Positions 11,070 to 22,571 of a stretch of DNA of 64,000 nucleotides are shown here, in pieces. This DNA is from Candidula unifasciata (taxonomy: Eukaryota; Mollusca; Gastropoda; Stylommatophora; Geomitridae), in contig CAJHNH020006667.1 of NCBI GenBank assembly GCA_905116865.2, forward strand, positions 439,012 to 503,011, written 5' to 3'. The stretch's first letter is position 1, and each line of letters opens with the position of its first letter. The position numbers were made by a program, and so were the translations under genes. The notes under the pieces are model-generated. The model saw nothing but the letters and a program-made list of their open reading frames with translations. It made no database searches and had not been told where the DNA came from.

Positions 11070-11304
11070 TGTTAACCGATTATTGTGTTTCATTTTAATG
11101 TCCTTTTTGTAACTCGTAGTGTAAACATGTCTATGTGATCGGGAGGATGTGCATGACCATGTGTGTTATCTTTGTAGATTGATTGCAACCAATACTAATC
11201 AGTATATAAGATACATATTCAAATAAAGTATCACTGAGGTCACTTTGTACATGGTTGTCGTGGAATGACCAACGCTACCCCAACACATTAGACTATTCGT
11301 GACA
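11070..11304 (+). mobile_element. Probable Ty3-type LTR (solitary or 5' LTR)
   Basis: The segment starts TGTTAACC and ends GTGACA. It contains CCAAT (about 11189), TATATAAG (11203-11210) and AATAAA (11222-11227) in promoter-to-polyA order. One base after its end is TGGCGCCCCTAGCGGG (11306-11321), a primer-binding-site-like sequence of the kind Ty3/Gypsy elements use with tRNA-Lys or similar. No second LTR was found within the following kilobases and no gag/pol is readable, so it is a remnant. Confidence 0.5.
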
Positions 11305-11321
11305 CTGGCGCCCCTAGCGGG

Positions 11322-12829
11322 CAGGTCACATTCAAATATAGACCCGTCCGGTGGGTATATAGTCCATCATGTCTATTTATACCTTTATCTGACGGAATAG
11401 ATATTTCTATATATTCTGGATCTCTTGAAAAGTCTACATTTTCAAACTTACAGTTGTAGGGTAGAGATTCTTTGGGTTAATATTCTTAATCCGAGAAGAC
11501 AATTCACTCCTCGGCGTCCCTCTCATTCTCAGCCGGGCTTCCATGTAAATCAAAAGTGCCGTGCCTTTATGCTTAATTTTGCCTAGAACAAAATACCAGT
11601 TTATTACCTGGAGGAATCCTAAGCTTGGGATGATATCTCCTTGGAAGCCATGCAGTCAATCAGTAGTCCACATTACCACCAGCATGGAAGCCAGCAAGGT
11701 GTAGTCATCAGCTTACAGGCCACCAGTTGCCATCCAACAGACAGCGATCCTACAGTATGTCACAGACATTATCAGGGGTGATGCACATTCACTATCCTTT
11801 TGTCCGGCAGTTGTTCATGGCTACCAGAAACAGTCTTTGTGCCAGAATACCCTCTCCAGGAGCTTGTTTGGGCTCTAGTGATTGACACCTGAGGTTGACT
11901 TGTTACCATATCAACCACCTGATAGAACAATCCCAGAAGGTCAGCCTGTCCAAGTAATCCTGAACCAGTTGAGGGCAGTGACTCTGAAGTGTGAACAGAT
12001 AAGTGGCATCAGTCAATAGTAAAATGCCAGGCTCACATATTAATTGTTCACACTTATTCACGATGATGATCCTAGGCTGACTCTGTGAATTTCTCCGAGG
12101 ATCAGTAAGACATACTGTGGTTTTGGTCTTTCATCATTCTGGTTGCTCCTGAATTTCTTTGCTGGACTCTTGAATTAACTACATGTTTTTAGAATTTTTC
12201 ATGATTGACTTCAGTGTCCATCATTCACTGTTCTTAGTTGTCTGGAGTACATGTATTTAAAGTAGTAATCTTAATCTGTGTTAACATGACTGTGATAGTA
12301 CACTATCATAGTCTAGGTGCTATTTTCTTGAAGAAGTGGGGACGTCCGGCCAAGTGGCGACTAGGAATATATATTCTGAAGTGCCATAGCTTGTGTTGCC
12401 CTACTCCTGAAATAGGTTGGGTGTATATTGTCCGCGGGATACCGCCTAGACCAATACGAGCCGACATCCCAACACTAATTCTACATCAGAGTGCTGTTGG
12501 TTCATAAGGAGAAATCCCTAATCAGGCACGTGATATGTGACAATAGTGTGGATCAACAATTGTATCAAACTGTCCCTCCTGGAAACGCCGCTGATGTCAA
12601 CTGCTTCTCTGTCTATAAATTGTCTAAATTCCTTCAGAAGGATGTCACGATTTTGAATAGTTCATGATTATCTTTATGAACCTCCTACTTTTATTGTTTA
12701 CACTTGTGCTAAACAAAAGCATTCGGATCTAACTTGTCCGGTTTCAAAATAATAAAAGGGTGTTAGGTTGAAGAAAATGAATGTTGGAACGTGACAGCAG
12801 GAGTCACACATAAACTTGAGATTTTTCAA
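11322..12829. other. Non-coding DNA, possibly decayed LTR-element interior
   Basis: It follows a candidate LTR and primer-binding site but shows no gag, protease, RT or integrase motif. A short palindrome 'gatagtacactatc' lies at about 12294. ORFs are short and unconvincing. Confidence 0.4.
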
Positions 12830-13170
12830 AATACATCCTACAAATATTTTGGCCAAACACGATTACAAATAAAGAACTGAAGGAGGAAAACATAATGTGT
12901 ATCACTAGCAAATGTTATCAAAGTAAAACTATAGAGATGGCTTAGATTTCAGAATGCCCTGTGACACTGGCAAAAACAGCTCTCCTGTGGACAACAGATG
13001 GGAAAAGGAGACGTGGACGACCTAAGGAAACCCGGAGAAGGAAAAAAGAACAGGATGTTAAGGAATGCAAACTGACATGGGATACCATGGGCAGAAAAGC
13101 AGCAGACCATCAGCAATGGAGATCACTTGTGAATGCCTTATGTGTCAACAGCGACACGAAGATATAGAGA
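12830..13170 (+). pseudogene. LINE C-terminal fragment
   Basis: The reading runs from IFWPNTITNKEL through TALLWTTDGKRRRGRPKETR to HQQWRSLVNALC, the usual tail of RTE/BovB-type ORF2 proteins. It holds a basic GKRxRGRPK block and a final tryptophan-containing helix. The upstream part needs at least one frame change near 12950 (in-frame stop). There is no RT core. Confidence 0.75.
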
Positions 13171-13627
13171 AAGGTTAAAGAAATATATGGTAATCTGGTT
13201 TAAAAAAAAATACTGGTAGAGTAAAGAAGGTTATAGGTAAGAACCGTCAGTAAAAATAAGTGAAGTTAATAATAAGGAACAGAAAGCCCTGACAGAGTGT
13301 ACAATTGGAATGATGGATAAAGAGGACTGAAGTCTAAGATCCAGCCTTTATTATAGAGACAATATATGATGTTGGGTTTAGACATTTATTCTGTTATAGA
13401 TATTGCAGACGATGATGTGGAAAGTATCTAAATAAACATGCAGGAAATATCACATTACTCAGTTAAGGTAGGGAGACACATCCAAATACTACAAGTAAAG
13501 ATGTGGAAAACATTAAACCTAATTCCCATAAAGGTATAACAATAATTACGATACTGTCACGAAAGATCAAAGTGCCTTTAGAAAATAGGCGGAAAAAATC
13601 ACAATATTGTCAGGAAAAGATAAGATC
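13171..13627. other. Non-coding AT-rich DNA
   Basis: No gene or repeat array is recognised between the LINE tail and the hAT element. Confidence 0.5.
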
Positions 13628-13635
13628 CTCTAGGT

Positions 13636-14541
13636 AAGATGTTCTCAAACTTGGTGCCGCGGCACCTAGGAGTGCCGCGAGCGTATGCCAGGGTTGCCAG
13701 TGGTGCCGTGGCAATAATCAAGACATTTCAAAATCTGCTTGAGATCAGCGAAGACAGCGGTTAAATGTAGAAATACCACGAAGGAAGTTAGTAAGAGTTT
13801 TGGGTGCAGCTGTATTTAGAAAACAATGCTTTTAGCATGGCCTAAGTACGCTTACAGATACAGGAGCAACCTTCAAGTGATCTTAGGGTACAATTAACTA
13901 AACTTCACAAAACTGTTAGTAAAAAAAAAAAAAAAAAATAAAAAATGAATTATTCACCCAACAGTTTCATTCATCGCATTAAAGACAACTGAACATTACA
14001 TGCCAGACATGGTCACTCACAACAAACCATAAAAGAAAATTAGTAACCACGGAAATCAGATGTCTGAGAAGGGCTGTAGGAGTGACCATAAGAGATAAGA
14101 TCAGAAATGAGATCATAAGAGAACAAGTCGGCACAGAACCAATTCTGGATTACATACAAAGACAGCAAGTGAAATGGTTTGCCCACTTAGAGAGAATGCC
14201 TTGTGACACCATACCATACAAAGCATACATGGAAGAGAAGAAGGACGTAGAGCACGGGGTAGACCAAAAACAAGATGGAAGGATAACATCAGAGAAACTC
14301 TACAACAGCACGATGTGCCTATGGTCGAGGCAGCCAGAAGAGCTAGAAACAGAACCTTATATCTCCCTCGACACCCACAGCGGTAAAAGAGGAAGTGAAG
14401 AAGAAGAAGAAGAAGAAGACCATTACATTTGCACTGTTTTGTCTTCTTTATTCCAAGAATTCAAACCGCTTTAATGGTAGGTTTGCGAAAATTGTTTTCC
14501 CCTGATAAGGGTGCCGTAGGGGAAAACAAGTTTTAGAAACA
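13636..14541 (+). mobile_element. hAT MITE family 2 with 8-bp TSD and nested LINE
   Basis: The left end reads 'aagatgttctcaaacttgg' and contains the palindrome GGTGCCGCGGCACC (13650-13663). The right end is its degraded inverse ('gttttagaaaca'). A perfect 8-bp duplication CTCTAGGT flanks it at 13628-13635 and 14542-14549, with the central TA expected for Buster-group hAT elements. The interior has no transposase. A 419-bp LINE fragment (14002-14420) is inserted in it, so the MITE proper is about 480 bp. Confidence 0.8.
14002..14420 (+). mobile_element. LINE 3' fragment nested inside the hAT MITE, with TSD
   Basis: ORF2 C-terminus: WSLTTNHKRK, then RCLRRAVGVTIRDKIRNE and QRQQVKWFAHLERMP, ending in (GAA)n. 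The target duplication CATTACAT is at 13994-14001 and 14421-14428. The copy is 5'-truncated, and a frameshift near 14290 scrambles its last 40 codons. Because it interrupts the hAT element, it is the younger insertion. Confidence 0.8.
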
Positions 14542-14608
14542 CTCTAGGTGTTGCCAGTAAAAAATTAGAAATCCTGAAAAAGAAATGACGTATCTATCAA
14601 TCAATCTA

Positions 14609-15265
<657 letters not shown>

Positions 15266-15270
15266 AAACA

Positions 15271-15545
15271 AGTTAGCTGCGTATCCTTTACATGACTTTG
15301 CAAAGCTAACTGACCTCATCACGGTTTGGCGAATGTTCTGGAGTTTTACCAGGCAATTTTACGTTTGGTTAGGTTAGTTGCGTATCCTTTACAGGACGTT
15401 GCAGAACCACCCACCAACAGCCCCTGATTGTTGTGTAATTTTTCCAGGCAAATTTACGTCCATCAGTTTTTACGTTTGGTACTTTGTCTTTTTTGTTTGA
15501 AGGGTCGACTTTCAATGCTGTAGTTTCCATCAAAGTCAGGTCCAA
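15271..15545 (-). repeat. Two adjacent R5 SINE 3' parts
   Basis: Two minus-strand copies of the R5 body/tail lie in tandem (15271-15365 and 15375-15545). Both contain, on the plus strand, 'gcgtatcctttacagg' and 'aggcaattttacg'-like words. The first reads directly from its 3' end into the (GATA)n array, so the array looks seeded by the SINE tail. Confidence 0.65.
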
Positions 15546-15605
15546 ATTCCTGCTGGTAAAGATGCAAGAAACCTGAAAAAAAAAATATTTACCGCAGTAT
15601 GTACA

Positions 15606-15890
15606 CGACAGGTGTCCGTGGCTTGTGTCTTGCGAGTCCGACTCGTAATTCCAATGTCCAGCGATCGAAACCCACTGCTGGCTGCTTGGGTTTTTAACAT
15701 GGTACGGGGCGTAGCAGGTCGACCCAGACTAAAATGGATACCAGGATGGCTATCCTGTGGAAGTAAAGACGGCCGGTGTAATGCTGACCACATTACCCAC
15801 GTAGTGCCAATTGGCCTGTGAAAATATGGGATGCTCTTCTTTATGTCCAATGCGCTTAAGGCGTGAAAAAGGTTCTTTTATGTACACGGG
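15606..15890 (+). repeat. tRNA-derived SINE, family R4, copy 1
   Basis: A tRNA-like head has an A-box region 'gtggcttgtgtcttgc' and a decayed B box 'gcgatcgaaaccc', about 75 nt in all. The body contains 'gtaatgctgaccacatta' and 'aatatgggatgctc' and ends 'aaggcgtgaaaaagg'. The body recurs at 31344-31470. The head no longer folds as a tRNA. Confidence 0.65.
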
Positions 15891-16251
15891 AACATTCTTT
15901 TACAAGAAGGAGTAAAGGTATGGGGGAAAAAGTTTTAGTGCAAAAATCAACCTAATGAAAAGTTTGTATCTCATGTTTGTCTGTAAATGTTGACCCTTGA
16001 GTCATGTAATGACTATTAGTACCCTAGGTAGCTAATATGCTGTTTTAGGGAAGTAGGCTGAGAATAGGGTGGAGAGAAAATAAAACAGGATATCAAAGTG
16101 TACATGTTTCACACCATCACTCTTAAAAAGGTAAGAGGACATGAATATTGTATGACAAATCAACGAAAAAGATGCAATAAATACAGACATTAGACGTATG
16201 TCAGAACATTCTAGGTAAATAAAGCAAGGACATTCACAGCAGGATGAATGA

Positions 16252-16440
16252 ATGAATGAATCTCTGCCCCACCAGGACATCACACAAGCGATAAACACCC
16301 GATGACACAAAATGCCACCATGCGGATGAGGCTCGCCGTGGAGAGGTCCCGGAAACCGCGTTCAGACATTTGGCCATATTTATGGCCTGCCTAAATTGCG
16401 GCCCCTGACAAAAGCCAGGGTGGGGCTTCAAATAACAAAA
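16252..16440 (-). repeat. Interspersed repeat R3, copy 1
   Basis: Shares long blocks with 27236-27402 and 30495-30640, among them 'ctcatccgcatggtggca', 'ttgtgtcatcgggtgttta' and 'gatgtcctggtgg' (minus strand). A (GAATt)-type tetranucleotide run lies at one end (16242-16260). Just beyond the other end is a perfect hairpin, TTTCGTCC/GGACGAAA at 16442-16463. Polarity and class are undetermined. Confidence 0.6.
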
Positions 16441-16463
16441 AATTTCGTCCTAAAAAGGACGAA

Positions 16464-16955
16464 AGTGGATAATACCGACAGCAGGATGTACCCAGACAGC
16501 TTAAATATCTAGGTAGCAAAAACTACTATATTAATTGTTCAGATGATCTACAGATCAAGAGCCACAATGGCAAAGCAGTCAACTTTCCTTCTTGTCTAGG
16601 TAGTGGTCCAAGTTCAGTTCTCAAAAGTGAGAGATTTTCCTCTCAAGTACAACCCTGTGGTCAACCCCGCTTCAAAGACATTAGGACTAGGAAACTCCCT
16701 ACGTTTTCTGGGACCTATGCGGACAGGAAAGTGACCAGAAAAGGAACTGGCTAATGTGGATACACACTAATTCACACTGTTGTTAGGGCTTGACCAGATA
16801 TGACTGTGTGACCGTACAACAGCAGTAGATACTACCTGTTCTCTGTTGGCGTACACCAACGACTACTGGCGGAGGAGCGCATGGAGAATGAGTGGGAAAA
16901 AAAAGAGGGCGGACGGAGGAAAGGGGAGGGGGGTGGTGATGGTGGGGGGGGGGGG
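16464..16955. other. Non-coding DNA ending in a G-rich run
   Basis: No gene is seen. A purine/G-rich tract lies at about 16895-16960. Confidence 0.5.
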
Positions 16956-16959
16956 GGGT

Positions 16960-17365
16960 TACGCCTCATCAAAGAAAAAGCATTTAGTTCGACGTTAGTC
17001 TCCCCAGAGAAAGTAGGTCACGTTCCACTGATAACTTTTTTTGGACTAGTCTACTTTTGTGAGAGTTACGGGTGGGCCGCTCCGTTGTTTGCTTTCTGGC
17101 TTGTCTTACATTTACGTTTTTCTTTCGAGAAAGAGAGTGCCTGTGACATAGGTTGCAGCACTCTTTAGGGGGTTTGTGTGTTAGTCCTGGTTTCTCCATG
17201 TTTTTGTAGTGTTAAAAGCGATGTCATGCTGAAATATAGAACACGCGATATCAACAGCATTGAGGCGCACTCCCGTCAACTTGTGCCAAGGTCGGCTGAC
17301 TCTAGGTCGGCAAATCAGAAGCGAGAAAGTGTGTATATGAGCGTTCTCTGGGAAAACTATCGTGG
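16960..17365 (+). repeat. Interspersed repeat R7, copy 1
   Basis: Shares 'tttctggcttgtcttaca', 'gtgacataggttgcagcac' and 'acgcgatatcaac' with 25665-26075 (+) and, inverted, 31800-32050 (-). On the opposite strand the block contains a Cys-rich reading (ECCNLCHRHSL) that is also present in the other copies. No protein family is recognised, and all three frames are about equally preserved, so it is treated as a non-coding repeat. Confidence 0.6.
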
Positions 17366-18554
17366 AACTAACCGAAAAAAGGAAATGCGGCCTAAGAACT
17401 TATGGTAAGGCAGACGAGAAATTTACCCTTAGTTGACAGCTGATACAGGCGTGAAGATTTGATAGGCGGACAGAGCGCAGCACTTCAGGTCCAGCTGGTT
17501 CTGCAGCATTGCTTAGTTCAAAACATTTTTACTTTTCCATTGGCGCAAACAGCCAGGCTTGGGGAGGGGTAATAATGCATGGGACAGCGCATGATCTCAA
17601 ACAATAGTAGCCAGGCCTTGTGCTGTAAAGGAAAGCAACTTCCTAATACGAGCAGGTCTTGCTAGTCACACTCGTCATCGCCATATGCTGTGATTCTGAT
17701 GTCTCACTGTTAGACTAGAGGCTGGAAGGGTGCCAAAGACTTTTCACCTAAATAACAGTATCTGCAATGATGCTACCTTCAGAGAGGATTGCGGAGTCAT
17801 GATCGCCACCGCCTGCATCAGATCAGCACATGGACCAAAAAAAAAAAGTAAATAATGCGGATGTTTGCTTTTTATTTTCTTTGAACATGTTCATCAATTC
17901 TTATTCATATTTCCTCTCCTGTTTTCTATCTTTCACACTTCGTTTTGTAATTAATTTTTCTGTCCATGTTTTGAATAGTTCGCGTGTCTGTTTTAATATG
18001 ACATTCCTGGATGATTATGGTTTTATTTATTTGTTGGTCCATTGGTTGAAAAAAAACGTTTGTATTTGTGCTTGCCTTGTTCCTTTCTTTCAGTGAGCTT
18101 TGTTAGTCCTTGTGTGCGTTGGGTTTAGTTACATACAGCGAATGAAAGTATTTGTATTTGGTCTAGCTGGAAATGTCATATGTATTTCCTCTAGCTAAAA
18201 ATATCATATATATTTGGTCCAGCTGGAAATGCCATATGAAAAAAGTATCCACTTAACAAAAAGCCAGCTTTTCACATATTGAAACTATGCTTACAACTTT
18301 TCAACACTATTTCTGTCTTTAAAAAAAGCGCCACTCCATTTTACGAAATGTGGGAAAGACTCGTGACATAAACAAATCTGAAAACTGACATATCCTAATC
18401 CTAAATGGTGCTGACTGACCGGTTTCATCCAGCGTTAACCGGTATCTTGATCGGATTAGTCTTACCAACGGGTTGGTCCGTTTTTGACAGATCTTGAAAA
18501 CGTATTTCATGAAATCCTCTTTTGACAGCTTAAAACCATTTGATGATCAGTCTG
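17366..18554. other. Mostly unique AT-rich DNA with an R1 copy
   Basis: Apart from the R1 copy at 17650-17745, no gene is supported. Hydrophobic ORFs near 17830-18096 reflect T-rich DNA. A threefold local duplication of a 'ggtctagctggaaatgtcat'-like word lies at 18159-18236. Confidence 0.5.
17650..17745 (+). repeat. Short interspersed repeat R1, copy 3
   Basis: Same word order as 46-165 and 9226-9344, ending 'gaagggtgccaaag' without a tetranucleotide tail. Confidence 0.55.
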
Positions 18555-18555
18555 T

Positions 18556-18598
<43 letters not shown>
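18555..18598. repeat. (GTT)n microsatellite
   Basis: Pure trinucleotide run of about 14 units. Like the (AAC)n at 8672, it may be the tail of a lost minus-strand LINE. Confidence 0.95.
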
Positions 18599-18754
18599 AT
18601 TTAACCTTATATTCTCATGGCGCATTAAAGATTGTTGAAATGTTAACATACAGAATAGTCAGATGAGAGTCGATAGGCATATTGCATCAGTCTACACGGT
18701 TTGCACTGACAGAAATACGAGGCAGACTAGAAAGATCTTTGTACCAAAATCTTA

Positions 18755-18958
18755 TATTACCACAATGTCTCGAGCTGAAAACGAAACACCACTAAAAATT
18801 TGAGTCGAAAAGGGACATGCCACTGATATTTTGAGCTAAAAACGGGACATCCCAAACAGGTCAATTTAACTCTCCTTTTTGTTAAATCTGGGTCACCCGG
18901 GATAAAGGATTAATTACTGGCTCAGCAATGATGTTAATACTCGAACGATGCCACCAAG
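18755..18958 (+). repeat. Dispersed repeat R8, copy 2
   Basis: Matches 5045-5218 through 'gagctaaaaacgggacatcc' and 'gataaaggattaattactgg'. It also contains a threefold local variation of the 'gagctgaaaacgggacat' word. It is followed at once by CT and AT arrays. Confidence 0.55.
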
Positions 18959-18963
18959 AAATT

Positions 18964-19004
18964 ATCTCTCTCTCTCGCTCTCTCTCTCTCTCTCCCTCTC
19001 TCTC

Positions 19005-19049
<45 letters not shown>

Positions 19050-19188
19050 CACTGAAAATTCCAGTCATCAAATTTCAGACACAAAAAGCATCTAAAACAA
19101 TGAGATCTCATACGATCTACACATATAACCGTAAATGCACGTTCTATTCTGGGGCTTATTCCTGGATTTTTAGAAAAAAGGACAACTG

Positions 19189-19224
<36 letters not shown>

Positions 19225-19272
19225 ACATACACACACACGCACACACACAGACTCACTGACACACAAACACAC
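18964..19272. repeat. (CT)n, (AT)n and (CA)n microsatellites
   Basis: (CT)n lies at 18965-19007, (AT)n to 19046, and (CA)n at 19190-19272, with 140 bp of unique DNA between. Confidence 0.95.
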
Positions 19273-20740
19273 ACGCACGCAGAATATTGGAGTAAAGCAA
19301 GGAACGGCACTTCTAAAAAACGATACTGTCCCAGTGAAAAGGGAGGTATGTTTAGCCTAGCTAAATCCCACTTCTACTGAAGCTTCCATCTATTGTTAGC
19401 ACTGCTCAAGATCTTTCCAGATGTAATTAATGCACTAGTCGCCTTCGCACTCACAAACATTGATCCCAGCTATTTAAAAAGAAAATGCTAAGTAGAGTTC
19501 ATCCTTGTTAGATAAAAAACACTTATCTAATAATATATTTGAATGTCTGCAACGTTATCATCATCATGCTGCTATTGTTATCTTGCTGTTGAATGTCTAT
19601 GCTTCACGAAGAAAAACGGTCAGTCTCACATTATAATAGCTGCATATTGACAACACGCAAGACTGCAAGTCCTTGGAATCAGGTATCCACTGAAATTGAT
19701 GGAAATTTCAAAACATCAAGGCACCAGAACCTTTACCTTCCCTGTGTTATCTAAACTGCTACACATTGGAACTTCAGCATATAAGTGGGCGAGATTGTCA
19801 AAATACGAGTAAAGTCAGGCTCGCCAGTTTTCGAATTCGCGAAACCCAGGATACTAGCAGGAGAGGCGAGATCTACAACAGCATCCCAAAAACACATAAC
19901 CTGATTAGGTCACTTTAATATTGCCAAAATAGGACGCAAGACAATCTACAAGGGACTTGATGATGATGGACTGTAGCATCATGGTCGGAAGAATCCCTTG
20001 TCCGCTGCAGTGCCACACATTTTCCCGCTAACGAAACGATAAACGCCATTTTGAAACTACTAGGATGATTTTGGGAGGGCTGAAACGAATTAAAATTATT
20101 TACAATAACTTTAAATGGGGAAAAAGAAGGAGAAACGGGAGGGGGGGGGGAAGCGGGGGAAAAGGGGTGGGGAGGGGGGGGGTGCTAGGATACGAGTTAT
20201 TTATCTTTCGAGCTGAGTCATGGAACAGATTAAATTCGCATTCTGAGGTTCTACTGTAAATTCTTCATCATGTGGTCCTGCCCACCAGCACCAGGCAAAA
20301 CATATTTCCTTGAGATCTGCAAAAAATATTTGCCTAATCAAGTACCAGCGGCACCTGAAACCAAATTCAGAAATTATTGCAGTAGTTCATCTTTCAGAAA
20401 AAACGTTCCCACTACGTATTCGAGCTTTTAACCTTCAAGAGGCAAACGTTGCATTAGCTAAAAAAAAAGTTTAATTTTATAACACTGACTTTAATAAATA
20501 GCCTGCTACAGCTAAATATTTCTAAAAAAAAAAAAAAAAAGCTATTGGTATGAATGAAACGTAAGATGATATCACGTTGTTATCTTTATGAGCAAGTTTA
20601 TGGAGAGGCCATAAACTACTGATATGGATGTAAAAGCTAAGGGAAAACAGTGAGTTATATTCTTAGCACCAATTGCTGAACAAGTTACACAACCCAGACT
20701 GTATAAAGTACGTTTATAATCATTATAACCGTTGGCAGCC
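19273..20740. other. Non-coding DNA
   Basis: No gene or clear repeat. G-rich runs occur at 20138-20182 and an A18 run at about 20523. Confidence 0.5.
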
Positions 20741-20816
20741 GCAGCAGCTCGGTGACTGGAAGCTCGCTAGCAGACACAAAGGTTTTGAGTTCGTATCCAT
20801 ATATGTCCCATTCCTG
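20741..20816 (+). repeat. tRNA-like SINE head remnant
   Basis: 'gcagctcggtgactgg' (A-box-like) and 'gagttcgtatcc' (B-box-like) lie at tRNA spacing. There is no cloverleaf stem pairing that I could trace. Confidence 0.35.
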
Positions 20817-22324
20817 ATCCTACTGAAGCACATTGTCTTGAGATAGACTTATACGCATGACAGGTCCGTATGTGGTTCAAGCAAACAGTAGGGAACGCCC
20901 TAATTCCACTTTCCATTTGCATGAATCATTCTAACGCATGAGCCGCAATGTTATTTACACCATCCTCTTCAAAAGATGTAGTATGAAAATACATTGGTGA
21001 AACTGGGCTACGTCTAGCTGACAGGTTCAGGCGACATCTTTGTGTGTGTGTGTGCAAAACGTCGCTCTCAAACCAGTGCCGTTGCATTTTAATTCTTAGG
21101 ATCACCAAGGTGTCCTAGACGTAGAGTTTACGGTCACCAAATCTAGCCACTCCATGACAGTTCGTAAGTCTCTCGGGAACTGTCTTATCCACCTATAGGT
21201 CCCATGTGATCTAGGGGACTCAAAATACAATACTGCTTTACATAATTTCATTGAGCTACAGCCCTTGTTGCTTACCCCCTTTTTTTCCTGGCGAGTATTT
21301 GTTTCCGGTGTCCACACACATGTTATATATTATAAGACTAGACATATTTTTTATTTCTATTGGAGATCGTTAGTTAAGTGGTTTTGTGTATTCTTGTTCA
21401 CATATGTGGTACAGTAAATTATTTTGCAGCGTCATGATGAAGCCTGTCTGGCCGCAACGTTTACTTGTCGTTTGTGTTTAGGACATGTATAGCTGTCTGT
21501 TTCTTCTTTTTGTTTGGTTTGAAATCCTTTCTTGACCTCGTACGTACCCTGAGGCGAATGCATTTTAAAAAAATGGCCTTGGCTTCCAGGTAAATTCAGC
21601 TTAAAATTTATACCCAGAAATGTGCTTGGAAGTAAAGGCGGCTGGCAAGATGTGGACGATAACCTAGCATTGTGTGATAATTTCCTAGTTTATATAAGTG
21701 TTTGTACAAGAGCTGGAGCTCCAGTGATAGAGAAATACGAGTAGTTTATTCACCGACACGCTTATCAAAACTGTGGTCACGTGTTTAGTCTCGCCTAACG
21801 GCAGTACTAATTTGCCTGACAAATACAGCTTTAAGGCCTGTCACTGCCTCATGCAGTGCCCCCCCCCCCCTTTTCCCCAGCTCCCCAATATTCGAGAAGG
21901 GGAGAACGGCGGGCATAATACCCATGTTATCCTTTCTCATCACGCTCGCTCTCCCCCTCATCGTTTCTTGTCTCTCCCATTTTCCCATCTCTCCTCCTCA
22001 GCAATCATCCGCCTGGGTATAACGACCCATCTCAGAGTAAAAGCAAATATCTTTACAAATTTTTGAATTAGAATCAGAAACAATAAGTATATTTCAATAG
22101 TAATAGACAAATTGGTTTAAAATTTCAATAAACGTCACATAAAAAGGCTCCAAACAATAATTTCCCAATGATTTCAAATCTGACACATAATGGGTAAGAA
22201 ATATACATGAATTCCCTAGAGCTTCTGCTTCAGATTGGTAATTTTTATGTTTCCCGATTGCACTTATCACATACCCTTTACAATATAATGATTTTTATAA
22301 AGGAAATCAAGAAAACGTGTTGGT
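20817..22324. other. Non-coding DNA
   Basis: No ORF with family-like composition. There is a C-run at 21860-21869 and an R4-like word 'ggaagtaaaggcggctgg' at about 21630, which may be a decayed SINE. Confidence 0.5.
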
Positions 22325-22347
22325 GGGGGGGGGGGGGGGGGGGGGGG
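22325..22347. repeat. G homopolymer run
   Basis: About 23 consecutive guanines. An assembly or length error here is plausible. Confidence 0.9.
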
Positions 22348-22483
22348 CGAAAAAAAGGAGGAGGGGTGGTGGTTGGATTATCAAGTCAACATTGCAGTGG
22401 TGACAACATCGGTGCATTCAACGATACAACACTTCACTTTCCTCCAATTTCTCCCTCTCTCTCCCTCTATATCTCTAACATAA

Positions 22484-22509
22484 ACACACACACACATACA
22501 CACACACAC

Positions 22510-22569
<60 letters not shown>
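22484..22569. repeat. (CA)n-(TA)n microsatellite at a LINE 3' end
   Basis: It lies immediately beyond the 3' end of the minus-strand LINE (22570). In another copy of that LINE end (6107) the tail is (GAT)n. The array probably grew from the tail. Confidence 0.9.

Positions 22570-22571
<2 letters not shown>

Noticed and set aside
12238..12507. 89-codon ORF as a small membrane protein
   Set aside because: Composition is mixed, there is no splice or promoter support, and it may be LTR-element debris.
16442..16463. Rho-independent terminator
   Set aside because: A perfect 8-bp hairpin is present, but the DNA is eukaryotic and the hairpin lies at a repeat border.
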